Assembly (NCBI GenBank): GCA_902799855.1
Contig: CADCCA010000017.1
Location: forward strand, 1-33,335
Length of the DNA: 33,335 bases
Direction of reading: 5' to 3'
Origin: an uncultured Erysipelotrichaceae bacterium
GTDB taxonomy: Bacteria > Bacillota_I > Bacilli_A > RFN20 > CAG-826
This document shows positions 6,877-15,432 of this stretch, piece by piece (position 1 is the stretch's first letter; the number at the start of each line of letters is the position of its first letter). A model generated the notes under the pieces. It saw only the letters and a program-made list of their open reading frames with translations. It was not told the DNA's origin and ran no database searches. Both the position numbers and the translations under genes were made by a program.

Positions 6877-9210
6877 TTATTTCTTAAAGAAATCTTTTAA
6901 AATGTCTTCTAATTCAGCGTTATTAAACACCACTTCATATTCTCGCCATTCCGCTTTAAAGGAATCGCGGTATTCATTATTGAGGTAGCGTTCATCGATG
7001 AGTAAAACTGCGCCTTTATCATCTTCGCTTCTGATGACTCTACCTAAGGCTTGCATGATTTTATTCATGCCAGGGTTTAAATAGGCATAATCGTGTCCGT
7101 TAAGCCCTCTTTCGTCATAATGTTTAGCGATTTGATCACTGATGAAGTTGATTCTTGGCATACCAATACCAACGATAACTGCGCCTATTAAGCGGTCACT
7201 GACTAAATCAATGCCTTCACCAAATGCTCCACCAACAACGACAAAAGCCACTGATGTCACTTCTGGAGACGGTTTAAAATTCGTTAAGAAGATTTCTTTA
7301 TCTTCATCACTCATCTCTTGATTTTGTTCATAGATTAAAGCATCACCTAAATCGATATATGGCATTAAATTATGTAAATATTCATAACTTGGTAAAAAGA
7401 CGAAATAATTACCAACTTTGTTTTTAACAAAGCTCTTAATATAATCTGCGACTTTTTGATAAGAAGAATCCCTATTCTTATAGCGGATTGAGACATTAGG
7501 GGCAATGATGATTTTTAAATGATCTCTTGGGAAAGGAGAAGGCAAGACAAGCCTTGCGTCTTTTTCCGTTCCCCCCAATGTATTGATGTAATAATCAAGC
7601 GGGGAAAGGGTGGCAGAAAAAAGAACTGAACCTTTGATGCTAGATAAGGATTCGTTTAAGAAAGGCGAAGCATCTAAGCAATTAGCCCTCAAAATAACGT
7701 TGTCTTTATTCTTCTCATAATAAATAAGGTAACTATCATTGACGAATTCTAAGATTCTATTGAAGCGATTAACTTCTAAATAGAAGTCTAAAAGTTCTTT
7801 ACTCATCTCTTTATTTTCGTTTTTGTTAATATCTTGCATCGTGGTAATAAACGAAGAGATGGTTTTATAAGTCAGTTCATTAAAAAATTCGACGATGTGA
7901 TTGCCGTCTTCTTCTAATAAATACTCCTTAAACATCTTATTCATTTTGGAGATGGCAAGTTTGAGTTTGTGGAGTTTAGAATGCCTGACAGATTTTCTGG
8001 CTTCTTTAAATGACTCGTAGGATAAAGAAGCTGAATACATATCTCTTGAACGATCAATGAGATTATGGGCTTCATCGATTAACGCTAAAAAGTGAGAAGA
8101 ATCCTCATCGAAATAGCGTTTCATATAAGAGATTGGATCAAACATATAGTTATAATCGCAAACGATGACATCCATGAATAATGAAAGATCTAATTCATAT
8201 TCAAACGGACAGATTTGGTTCTCATAAGCGATTTGATTAATAAGACTTAAATCAAAGTCATCAAAGTTTAATAATGAGTAGCGTAAAACTGTTTGAATTT
8301 TATCATAATAGTTTTTCGTATATGGGCATTCTTCTGGATTACAGGCTTTGCCTTTGCAAAAACAGATTTTGTCTTTCGCTGTGATGATGATATCACTAAG
8401 TGATAAGCCGTTTTCTTTTAGGACTCTAATGGCTTGATGAGCAGCTTCTTTACCACTATTTTTAGCGGTCAAATAAAAGATTTTGCTCTTCTCATCTTCT
8501 TTGAGCGCTTTAATAAAAGGAAAGATGGTAGACATCGTTTTACCAATACCAGTTGGAGCTTCCACAAATAGGCGTTTTCCTTTAGTAGCAACAGCGTAAC
8601 AATACTTAGCAAGTTCTCTTTGTCCTGGGCGATATTTTTTAAAAGGAAAACCTAGAGTTTCTAGGCTCTTATTTCTTTTCTCAATCTTTTGGAAAATGAT
8701 GTTATAAAACTCTAAATACTGACTGATTAAATCAATGACAAATTGCTCTAATTCTAAATAGTTAAAATAGTAACTATCAATGAGTTGTTCCTTTTCTTTC
8801 CCTTGACGAATGTAAGTTAACTTAATACCGATAAAACTCAAATCGTTAAGTTTAGAAAACATATAGGCATAGCATTTAGCCTGACCAAGATGCCAATCAA
8901 GGTTATCATCATGGAACTTATCTAAATCTTCGACGGTAGTTTTGATTTCATCAATAACGTATTCTTTTTCACTTCTTTTGATAATGCCATCCGCTCTTCC
9001 TTCAAGAAGAATATCTATTTCATCAACGGTTAAAGAAACCGCCAAAGGATATTCAGCCATATAGTTTTTAGATTGACTGGCTTGATAAACACTATGGAGG
9101 CGACTACCTTCACTCATACTTGAACGATTAAAAACACGATTATCGATATCGCCGCTTCTAAGCAAAAAGTCCACCAATTGGTGTACGGATAGTCTTAAAC
9201 TCTTCGCCAT
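6877..9210 (-). CDS. DinG/XPD-family DNA helicase fused to an N-terminal PD-(D/E)XK nuclease domain
   Basis: A 777-residue superfamily 2 helicase. Residues 1-170 look like a Cas4/RecB-type PD-(D/E)XK nuclease: GRADG (Asp74), then DEIK (Glu88-x-Lys90), then HLGQAKCYAYMF (Gln110). The helicase core follows: Walker A APTGIGKT at 218-225, DEAH at 379-382, and QALGRVIRS (motif VI arginine finger) near the end. Between motifs Ia and II, cysteines at about 283/285, 290, 295 and 334 fit the Fe-S cluster insert of XPD/DinG helicases, which unwind DNA 5' to 3'. Likely role is repair or replication-fork maintenance. It follows fmt with the junction TAATATG and no Shine-Dalgarno, so translation is probably coupled to fmt. 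The family is known; the symbol is left open because true DinG lacks this nuclease. Confidence 0.88.
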   Translation of the reverse strand: MAKSLRLSVHQLVDFLLRSGDIDNRVFNRSSMSEGSRLHSVYQASQSKNYMAEYPLAVSLTVDEIDILLEGRADGIIKRSEKEYVIDEIKTTVEDLDKFHDDNLDWHLGQAKCYAYMFSKLNDLSFIGIKLTYIRQGKEKEQLIDSYYFNYLELEQFVIDLISQYLEFYNIIFQKIEKRNKSLETLGFPFKKYRPGQRELAKYCYAVATKGKRLFVEAPTGIGKTMSTIFPFIKALKEDEKSKIFYLTAKNSGKEAAHQAIRVLKENGLSLSDIIITAKDKICFCKGKACNPEECPYTKNYYDKIQTVLRYSLLNFDDFDLSLINQIAYENQICPFEYELDLSLFMDVIVCDYNYMFDPISYMKRYFDEDSSHFLALIDEAHNLIDRSRDMYSASLSYESFKEARKSVRHSKLHKLKLAISKMNKMFKEYLLEEDGNHIVEFFNELTYKTISSFITTMQDINKNENKEMSKELLDFYLEVNRFNRILEFVNDSYLIYYEKNKDNVILRANCLDASPFLNESLSSIKGSVLFSATLSPLDYYINTLGGTEKDARLVLPSPFPRDHLKIIIAPNVSIRYKNRDSSYQKVADYIKSFVKNKVGNYFVFLPSYEYLHNLMPYIDLGDALIYEQNQEMSDEDKEIFLTNFKPSPEVTSVAFVVVGGAFGEGIDLVSDRLIGAVIVGIGMPRINFISDQIAKHYDERGLNGHDYAYLNPGMNKIMQALGRVIRSEDDKGAVLLIDERYLNNEYRDSFKAEWREYEVVFNNAELEDILKDFFKK

Positions 9211-9211
9211 A

Positions 9212-10150
9212 TTAAGAAAGTTTTTGGCCTAAAAGATTTTGATTACCATTTAAGAAAGAACGATAATCCATTCTCTTTTTGCCTTCTTTTTGTATCTCGA
9301 GTAATGAAATTACTCCATCTTTAGCTTGCATATATAAGCCCGTTTTATCTGCTTTAACGATTGTACCGACTTCAGCGGTTATTGAATTATCCACTACTTT
9401 AGCTTTATAAATCTTTAATTTTAAATTATTTAAATATAAATAAGCGCCTGGTTCATCGCTTAAACCTCTAATCCAGCCTACGATTTGTTTAGCAGATAAA
9501 CTTAAATCAAGTTTTTCTTGCTCTGGTTTAATAGTCGAACAGAAAGAGACTTCGTTTTCATCTTGTTCCTCGCCTTTTAGCTCGCCATTAATGTATTTAG
9601 GCAAACTTTCTAAAACGAGCTCGCTAGCGGCCTCTTTGACTTTATTAAATAAAGATGTTGCATTATCTTCATCACTAATCTTAATTTCCTTTTTAGCGTA
9701 CATTCTTCCAGCGTCCATTGCTTTGACCATTTCCATCAAGGTGACACCAGTAATAGATTCATTATTAATTAGAACTGATTGAACCGGAGAAGCGCCTCTA
9801 TATTTTGGGAGTAATGAGCCATGAAGATTTAAGCAACCCATTGGGACTTTATTTAAAAATCCTTCAGGCACGATTTGTCCATACGCTAAGGTGATGACTA
9901 AATCAGGTTTTATTTCATCAATAAAAGAATAATCTAAACGAATCTTTTCAGGCTGAAAGACAGGGATGTTATATTTCTCTGCAATAACTTTGGTAGGCAC
10001 TTTTTCAACAATGCCTTTGCGGCCCACTGGATGATCAGGTTGAGCCACTAAACCCACAAAATGATATCCATCTAGAATCATCTTTTCAAAGACGTAAGCG
10101 GATATTTCTGGAGTACCCATGAACACTAGTTTTAAATCATTCTTTTCCAT
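9212..10150 (-). CDS. fmt: Methionyl-tRNA formyltransferase
   Basis: Formylates initiator Met-tRNA using 10-formyl-tetrahydrofolate. The 312-residue length matches the family. FMGTP at residues 10-14 is the usual opening. The catalytic signature LNLHGSLLPKYRGASP holds Asn108 and His110, with Asp146 (MDAGRM) as the third active-site residue. The C-terminal OB domain ends in GxxxLLGQKLS. It heads the operon fmt-helicase-two membrane proteins-lepA. There is no Shine-Dalgarno, and TGC-TATAAT sits 8 bases before the ATG, predicting a nearly leaderless mRNA. An enzyme that formylates Met-tRNA implies that this organism uses fMet for initiation. Confidence 0.96.
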   Translation of the reverse strand: MEKNDLKLVFMGTPEISAYVFEKMILDGYHFVGLVAQPDHPVGRKGIVEKVPTKVIAEKYNIPVFQPEKIRLDYSFIDEIKPDLVITLAYGQIVPEGFLNKVPMGCLNLHGSLLPKYRGASPVQSVLINNESITGVTLMEMVKAMDAGRMYAKKEIKISDEDNATSLFNKVKEAASELVLESLPKYINGELKGEEQDENEVSFCSTIKPEQEKLDLSLSAKQIVGWIRGLSDEPGAYLYLNNLKLKIYKAKVVDNSITAEVGTIVKADKTGLYMQAKDGVISLLEIQKEGKKRMDYRSFLNGNQNLLGQKLS

Positions 10151-10158
10151 ACGGAAAG

Positions 10159-10167
10159 ATTATAGCA
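10159..10167 (-). promoter_or_regulatory. Extended -10 for near-leaderless fmt operon mRNA
   Basis: On the minus strand TGC-TATAAT (complement of 10159-10167) has a perfect -10 and lies 8 bases from the fmt ATG. This places +1 about two bases before the start codon. The -35 is weak, as expected for an extended -10 promoter. Confidence 0.6.
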
Positions 10168-10188
10168 TTTTTATTTATTTAAGCATAC

Positions 10189-10218
10189 AAAAAAGCCCGC
10201 CCCATATGGAGCGAGCTT
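10189..10218 (-). terminator. Strong rho-independent terminator after the lipoprotein gene
   Basis: The arms 10193-10203 and 10208-10218 form an 11-bp stem (two G-U pairs on the minus-strand RNA) around an ATAT loop. On the minus strand six T follow (complement of 10189-10194). It lies 37 bases beyond the lipoprotein stop and separates it from fmt. Confidence 0.9.
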
Positions 10219-10254
10219 AATGGATTATTTAATCTCAATTAGTGAATAACTAAA

Positions 10255-12675
10255 TTATTTGGATAATCTAGCACCACAGAGATATAAGCTATAACCACCA
10301 GCGAGGTATGTAAGAACGATTGTGTTAGCGCCTTGTTGTAATTCAACGTTACAAACTGTTTTCCAAACTGGGACCATTAATGTGCCACTATCAGATTGAT
10401 CAGATTCAACTGTAGCATCAGAGAATTCGACATCTTTTTCTGGTGGGACTACATCTTTACCATTGACGGTAATTTTGTCTTTGGCTGGAAGTGGGTTTTG
10501 TGTGCTATCAACTTGATACCAGAAACCTGTTTTGGCTTGGTTACCTTTCTTAACGCCTAATAATAATTCGAAGGCAAATGTGCCAGCTTCAGCAGCTTCG
10601 TATGTTAATGTGCATGTTGTGTTGGCATCATTGAATTTGTAACCCTTAACACCTGGTAAACTGTTGTTGAAATCTTTTTCTTTCAAGTTATTGCCTTCGG
10701 TTAAACCGGCTTTGATGTCTGCTGAAGACCATGATTTAACTGGGATATTGATTTTTGGTAAACCAGTGAGTTGGAAATTATACATTTTGGCTCTGTAACC
10801 GCCTAAGGAGACGATTTCAATCTTGTTTTCACCCTTCTTTAATGGGAATTCGACTGGCCATGTGAACCAAGCTTTCGCTGTGGATTTGCCTGGATCTTCG
10901 CCTATTTCAACTCTTTCATCGTTAACGTATAAAGCGTAACGTTTGGTTGGTGTAACAGTGTATTTACCATCGGTATCGACATCTTTACCAGCACCACTAT
11001 CATTAGCGACTGCATCAAAGATTGCAACGTTTTGGTTGTGGGCTTGGATATAGAAATCTAAACCAGCTTTTTCAACTGCGACTGGGGAGTTAATCTTATA
11101 GACTAAGTGACCACCTTTATCTTCTTCGCCACCTTTACCTTGGGCGTGATCGAAACGGATGGAACCATCGGAAGCAGCAGCTTCGATAGCATTTGATAAT
11201 GTTGCATCAAATGCTTTGGCTTCCCAGCGGAGAACGGAAGCATCGTTTTCTTTACAATTGAAGACATCAACTGGTGTGCAGCCTTCTGCTTCTAATGTAC
11301 CGGCTTTAGCGTCGGCATATTCGTGAACGTGTTGTTCTTCACCGCCACCACCTTGTTCTTCAACTGGTCTGAATGTGAAGTTATAGAATGTGGATCTATA
11401 ACCACCGGCCATACGTAAGCTAATCTTGTTTGTGCCTTTATGGAAATTAAAGACATATGGCATCATGTATTCAGCTCTATCTTCACTTGTTGGAACTGGG
11501 CATGGTGTACCATCAAATTGTTTAATTTCATCATCAACGTATAAAACGTATCTGTAATCGGTAATTTCTTTACCTTTTTGGACTTGTTCACCTGTTGGGT
11601 TACCATCGGCATCGAGAACATCGACCATAACTGGATTGCCATCGCTATCGACTTCTAAGTGTTCTGGATTGTCATCGATGTACATACCTCTTGTCCAGTC
11701 TTCACTACCTGCTGTATTGGCCCAGAAGTCAATACCATTTCTGCCTAAGTAGTCAGCTGGTTTGGCATCACAGTAACATCTAACATTTTGCATAACAGCG
11801 GCTTGTTCTTCTGTTAAGTCAAAGACATATTCGAAGAAGTCACCAGTTTGTTGTTTGTTGAAGATAGCTGGGTGATTATCACGATCTGGGTCACCAGCGT
11901 CATTTAATGGAACATCGTTACCAATTGGACGACCCCAGAATCTTGCGCCACCATCATCACCAACGACTAAGTGCTTTAAGGATTCGGCACTTGGTTCATT
12001 AGCTTTGAAACCTAATGTTGTGGAACCACAACCATTAGCACATGTGTAGATACGAACTTTTGCTTTGCCGGCTTCTGGTTCAGTTTCGTCACCGACTAAT
12101 TCGTACTTATGGCCTAACGCTGCAACCTCTTCTGTTTCTTCGAGTTGACAACGTTGACATTTGTGTTTACGCGAACCTTTTTCGGTACATGTTGGAGCAA
12201 CTAATTCTTCCCATTCGCCCCAATCGTGACCTAAAGCATTGACTGTTTCAGTTTCTTCAGTTTCGCAAACTGAACATTTGTGTTTACGGGAGCCAGCGTT
12301 TAAGCAATCGGCTTCGGTGACTGTTTCCCATTCACCCCAGCTGTGATCCGCTAAATCTGTTTCTCTTGTTTCTTCAGCATTACAAGCTGAGCAAACACGT
12401 TTTTGGGAACCTTTTTCTTGGCAGGTTGCTACTTTAACATCTGTCCAATCGCCCCATTTGTGACCAGCTTTAATGGCTTTTGTTTCTTCTTTTTTACACT
12501 TTTCGCAAACGCGCTTTTGTGTACCATCGACTGTACATGTCGCTGGTGTCACTTCTACCCATTTGCCCCATGTGTGTTTGTTATTGGCACATTCTTTTGT
12601 GCCGCCACCACAAGCTGCTAATCCAAGTGTCATGGCAAGCATTCCAAAGACACTTAAGACTTTCATTTGTTTCAT
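10255..12675 (-). CDS. Large surface lipoprotein: four Cys/His repeats plus three related beta-rich modules
   Basis: An 806-residue secreted lipoprotein. The signal peptide ends in the lipobox LAAC, with Cys22 to be lipidated. Residues 34-188 hold four tandem repeats of 38-39 residues, each HxWGxW, a Cys, and then CxxC (Cys 47/57/60, 85/95/98, 124/134/137, 163/173/176). A fifth, divergent copy follows (GHKY to YTCANGCG). Such repeats occur in surface proteins of gut Bacillota; their ligand is not established. The rest is three beta-rich modules of about 150-200 residues. Each ends in a variant of GxNxIxLxxxGGYRxxxYNF, as in carbohydrate-binding modules. A linker with EEQGGGGEEQHVHEY joins the first and second. 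The start is supported by GGAGAG 7 bases before ATG. It is monocistronic, with a strong terminator. A sugar- or glycan-binding adhesin is my inference. Confidence 0.8.
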   Translation of the reverse strand: MKQMKVLSVFGMLAMTLGLAACGGGTKECANNKHTWGKWVEVTPATCTVDGTQKRVCEKCKKEETKAIKAGHKWGDWTDVKVATCQEKGSQKRVCSACNAEETRETDLADHSWGEWETVTEADCLNAGSRKHKCSVCETEETETVNALGHDWGEWEELVAPTCTEKGSRKHKCQRCQLEETEEVAALGHKYELVGDETEPEAGKAKVRIYTCANGCGSTTLGFKANEPSAESLKHLVVGDDGGARFWGRPIGNDVPLNDAGDPDRDNHPAIFNKQQTGDFFEYVFDLTEEQAAVMQNVRCYCDAKPADYLGRNGIDFWANTAGSEDWTRGMYIDDNPEHLEVDSDGNPVMVDVLDADGNPTGEQVQKGKEITDYRYVLYVDDEIKQFDGTPCPVPTSEDRAEYMMPYVFNFHKGTNKISLRMAGGYRSTFYNFTFRPVEEQGGGGEEQHVHEYADAKAGTLEAEGCTPVDVFNCKENDASVLRWEAKAFDATLSNAIEAAASDGSIRFDHAQGKGGEEDKGGHLVYKINSPVAVEKAGLDFYIQAHNQNVAIFDAVANDSGAGKDVDTDGKYTVTPTKRYALYVNDERVEIGEDPGKSTAKAWFTWPVEFPLKKGENKIEIVSLGGYRAKMYNFQLTGLPKINIPVKSWSSADIKAGLTEGNNLKEKDFNNSLPGVKGYKFNDANTTCTLTYEAAEAGTFAFELLLGVKKGNQAKTGFWYQVDSTQNPLPAKDKITVNGKDVVPPEKDVEFSDATVESDQSDSGTLMVPVWKTVCNVELQQGANTIVLTYLAGGYSLYLCGARLSK
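12112..12576 (-). repeat. Four tandem ~39-codon repeats encoding HxWGxW...C...CxxC units
   Basis: Codons 34-188 of the lipoprotein gene. Units start at His34, His72, His111 and His150. Each keeps one His, two Trp and three Cys at the same spacing. The His plus three Cys could form a zinc site, or the Cys could form disulfides outside the cell. The DNA repeats are diverged from each other, so the array is old rather than freshly duplicated. Confidence 0.85.
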
Positions 12676-12731
12676 AGATTCTCTCCTTTCTTAAATAGAA
12701 TGTTAATCTAATTAGACAAACACGTATAAAA

Positions 12732-12755
12732 AGGTTTTACTCATTATATAAACCT
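12732..12755 (-). promoter_or_regulatory. Lipoprotein promoter -10 inside an inverted repeat
   Basis: On the minus strand a perfect TATAAT (complement of 12743-12748) lies 67 bases upstream of ATG. It is flanked by the inverted repeat AGGTTT (12732-12737) and AAACCT (12750-12755) with a 12-base spacer. The -35 at 17 bases is poor. The palindrome centred on the -10 could be an operator. Confidence 0.4.
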
Positions 12756-12916
12756 GGGTTTTTATACTTAACTTAATGTTAAAGCACTTTTATTTCATTT
12801 TCAATAGACTTTAAATCGATTTAATTAATTATTTTTTATTTTCGTATAATAATAGGTTATTCATTCACAACATTATCTATTTTTCACACTTATATCTAGG
12901 CACATCAGCCATCTTT

Positions 12917-12925
12917 TGCTAGTAT
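12917..12925 (+). promoter_or_regulatory. Extended -10 for leaderless yfcE-type gene
   Basis: TGC-TAGTAT (12917-12925) ends 6 bases before ATG at 12932, so +1 would be the A of the start codon. TAGGCA lies 17 bases upstream as a 4 of 6 match to the -35. There is no Shine-Dalgarno. Confidence 0.55.
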
Positions 12926-12931
12926 TTTGCT

Positions 12932-13366
12932 ATGAAAATCCTCCTCGTAAGCGACTCACATGGCGATTATGAAGCACTAGATCAATTAGCGAATAAGTAT
13001 CCTAATATGGATTTATATTTGCATGCAGGCGATAGCGAACAAGATGAGTTTTCAATCAAGCCATTTATCTCTGTGCGGGGTAATTGTGACCACTACTACG
13101 ATTTTCCTAATTATCTAGTGATTCCGACTACTGCTGGTAACATCTATATTCAACACACGCCCTTCGTATCTAGAAGTGTAATCAGTGAACATAACGCAAA
13201 AATTGTCATACATGGACACACACATACTCGCAGAAAAGAAATTATTAATGGTATATTGTTTATTAATTCTGGCGCAATCAGTTACGCTAGAGACAAATAC
13301 GATGGTTCTTACGCCATCATTGAAATTGAAAATAAGAACGTAGAAGTGACATTCTACACGCTATAA
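12932..13366 (+). CDS. YfcE/MJ0936-type metallophosphoesterase
   Basis: A 144-residue calcineurin-like phosphodiesterase. Metal-binding motifs are all present: DSH (Asp8, His10), HAGD (Asp34), GNCD (Asn51), His75, and GHTH (95-98) near the end. Family members hydrolyse phosphodiesters in vitro, and the natural substrate is usually unknown. The size is at the short end of the family. The start codon is preceded by a -10 box rather than a ribosome-binding site. It is 26 bases upstream of the adenylating enzyme on the same strand and probably shares its transcript. It is divergent from the lipoprotein gene. Confidence 0.9.
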   Translation: MKILLVSDSHGDYEALDQLANKYPNMDLYLHAGDSEQDEFSIKPFISVRGNCDHYYDFPNYLVIPTTAGNIYIQHTPFVSRSVISEHNAKIVIHGHTHTRRKEIINGILFINSGAISYARDKYDGSYAIIEIENKNVEVTFYTL

Positions 13367-13392
13367 ATAAATTAAATTAAGGAATAAGGAAT

Positions 13393-15360
13393 ATGATTAG
13401 AACAAATGAAAACGTCACATCCTTTTTAGCGGGTGCGACTGAATTATTAAATACATCACGTCAATTTAGTGATATTTATCGTTACATCGTCACTAATAAC
13501 CGTAAAAACGTATATGCTGAATACTTCAATTTAAATAACAAGATTAAGCATTATAAATATCAAAAGTTTGATCAAAATGTAAAACACTATGCTTCATATT
13601 TGAAAAACAAAATCAAAGCCAAAGAAAACTCCCGTGTCATCCTAAAGATGGCTAATTCTCCAAGTTGGGGTGAAGTTTTCTGGGCTATTTTAATGAGTGG
13701 CTTTGTCCCAATCTTAATCGATGCTAAGCTCCCAAGAGAAAACGCGGAAAACTTGGCTAAACAAGGTAAGGCAGTCGCTATTATTAGTGATGATAACCAC
13801 GAATATAGCGTGGAGAAAATCAGAACAGACAATATCCTACAATCTTCTAATAATGGTGAAGTTAACACCAAATGGGCTAACGAAGTCATCTTCTCATCTA
13901 GTGGCACAACCGGTGACGCTAAATTGATGGTCTTTAATGGTGAAAACCTTGTCCATCAAATTTGTGCTGCTTTAGATATGGGTAAAGAAACAACCGATAT
14001 TATCTATAGCAATAAATGCGGCAAAATTAAGATTTTAGCGATGATCCCATTCCATCACATCTTTGGCTTTGTGGCGGTCTTCTTATGGTACACATTCTAT
14101 GGTAAGATTTTGGTCTTCCCAAAGAGCAATACCCCAACAGATTTATTATCCATTTGTCAAAAAGTTGGCATCACTCACGTTTATAGTGTCCCATTATTCT
14201 GGGATTCCATTTCTTTATCTGCTACACGTAAATTTGCTCTGCAAAGCGCAGAAAAACAAGCTTTGTTAGACAAGATGATCAAATATAACTTAAAAGAAAT
14301 TGACGCTAAAGAAGCAGGCTTTGCGGCTAATCCATTAGTTAACGACAAAGTTAAAACTAACATCTTAGGTAAGAAAGTTAGATACTGTATTTCCGGTGGC
14401 GGCTATTTATCAAATGAAACATTAAGAACAATTAATGGTTTAGGTTATCCTTTATATAACGGATATGGCATGACTGAAATCGGCGTCACATCTGTTGAGT
14501 TATCAAAAGATGTTAAGGTCCGTTTATGTGGAAGAATTGGTCATCCACTCCACAATGTTGAATACAAGATTAACGAAGATAACGAACTTTTAGTGAAATC
14601 TCCTACAATTCATATTAGAGAAATCATTGCTGGTGTCGAAAAAGAAACCCAATTAGACAATGGTTATTTCCATACAGGTGATATCGTTGCTCAAGAAGAA
14701 AATGAATATCTCATTAAAGGAAGAATGAAAGATGTCATCATTAACGCGAATGGCGAAAATATCTTCCCAGATGAATTAGAAATTTATTTCAAAGGCTTAC
14801 CATTTGTTAATCAATTATCCGTTTTAGGTGTTGTTAGCAAAGACAAAGCTTTACACGAAGACGTTGTCTTAGTGTTAGAAGTTGATGATAAGGCTAGTGA
14901 AGAAGCTCTTAAAGATTTAGAAAAGCAAGTTAAGGAAATCAAGCTTCCTCACGACACAAAAATCGATCAAATCTATTTAGCAAAGAATCGTTTGCCTCTC
15001 GCTAATAACATGAAGGTTAAACGTTTCCAAATTAAGAAAGAAATCGAGAATGGATCTAGTAAATTTGTTCTCATCAACGCTAAGAAGACTAGCACAAAGA
15101 CCAGAAAATTCAGTGAAGAAACTCTGAAAACCATTCTTCCTGAAGTCAGACAACTATTCAGCAAAGTTCTCGTTCTTCCAACATTCAAAATTGATGATGA
15201 AGATCACTGGATTAATGACTTAGGTGGCGACTCCATGAACTACGTTGAAGTCGTTCAAGAAATCGACCGTGTCTTCGATATTGAAATACCAGAAGAAAAG
15301 TATGGTCAACTCACATGCGTTAACGATTTCGTTGAAGAAATCGCCCGCTTAAAGAAATAA
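13393..15360 (+). CDS. ANL-superfamily adenylating enzyme fused to a C-terminal acyl/peptidyl carrier domain
   Basis: A 655-residue two-part protein. Residues about 20-560 are an AMP-forming acyl-CoA-synthetase-like (ANL) domain: P-loop SSSGTTGDAKL near 167-177, YGMTE near 356, HTGD near 427, KGRMKDVIINANGENIFP near 443, and the C-terminal catalytic lysine region NMKVKRF near 539-545. Residues about 575-655 are a carrier domain with LGGDSMNY, where Ser614 would carry phosphopantetheine. The protein could activate a carboxylic acid as an acyl-AMP and load it onto its own carrier. The substrate is not evident; a fatty acid is the simplest guess. No condensing, reductase or thioesterase gene is nearby, so the acceptor is unknown. 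It has AAGGAAT upstream of ATG and follows the phosphodiesterase gene closely. The fusion itself is clear. Confidence 0.88.
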   Translation: MIRTNENVTSFLAGATELLNTSRQFSDIYRYIVTNNRKNVYAEYFNLNNKIKHYKYQKFDQNVKHYASYLKNKIKAKENSRVILKMANSPSWGEVFWAILMSGFVPILIDAKLPRENAENLAKQGKAVAIISDDNHEYSVEKIRTDNILQSSNNGEVNTKWANEVIFSSSGTTGDAKLMVFNGENLVHQICAALDMGKETTDIIYSNKCGKIKILAMIPFHHIFGFVAVFLWYTFYGKILVFPKSNTPTDLLSICQKVGITHVYSVPLFWDSISLSATRKFALQSAEKQALLDKMIKYNLKEIDAKEAGFAANPLVNDKVKTNILGKKVRYCISGGGYLSNETLRTINGLGYPLYNGYGMTEIGVTSVELSKDVKVRLCGRIGHPLHNVEYKINEDNELLVKSPTIHIREIIAGVEKETQLDNGYFHTGDIVAQEENEYLIKGRMKDVIINANGENIFPDELEIYFKGLPFVNQLSVLGVVSKDKALHEDVVLVLEVDDKASEEALKDLEKQVKEIKLPHDTKIDQIYLAKNRLPLANNMKVKRFQIKKEIENGSSKFVLINAKKTSTKTRKFSEETLKTILPEVRQLFSKVLVLPTFKIDDEDHWINDLGGDSMNYVEVVQEIDRVFDIEIPEEKYGQLTCVNDFVEEIARLKK

Positions 15361-15373
15361 AAACAATAAATAA

Positions 15374-15402
15374 TTGCATTATTTGTGTAGTTTTGGTATT
15401 AT
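15374..15402 (+). promoter_or_regulatory. rpsT promoter
   Basis: TTGCAT (15374-15379) and TATTAT (15397-15402) are spaced by exactly 17 bases. Transcription would start near 15409, giving a short leader with GAGGTAA before ATG. Confidence 0.75.
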
Positions 15403-15432
15403 TACACACGGCACTAAGAAAGAGGTAACTTT

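Noticed and set aside
12042..12677. Plus-strand open frames opposite the Cys/His repeats
   Set aside because: They are antisense shadows of the repeat-bearing lipoprotein gene, with no ribosome-binding site.
12811..12824. Perfect palindrome TTAAATCGATTTAA
   Set aside because: Fourteen bases of mostly A and T in an AT-rich gap can arise by chance; no second copy seen.
12845..12850. TATAAT as the promoter for the yfcE-type gene
   Set aside because: It has no -35 at the right distance, and the closer TGC-TAGTAT fits better. It remains a possible second promoter.
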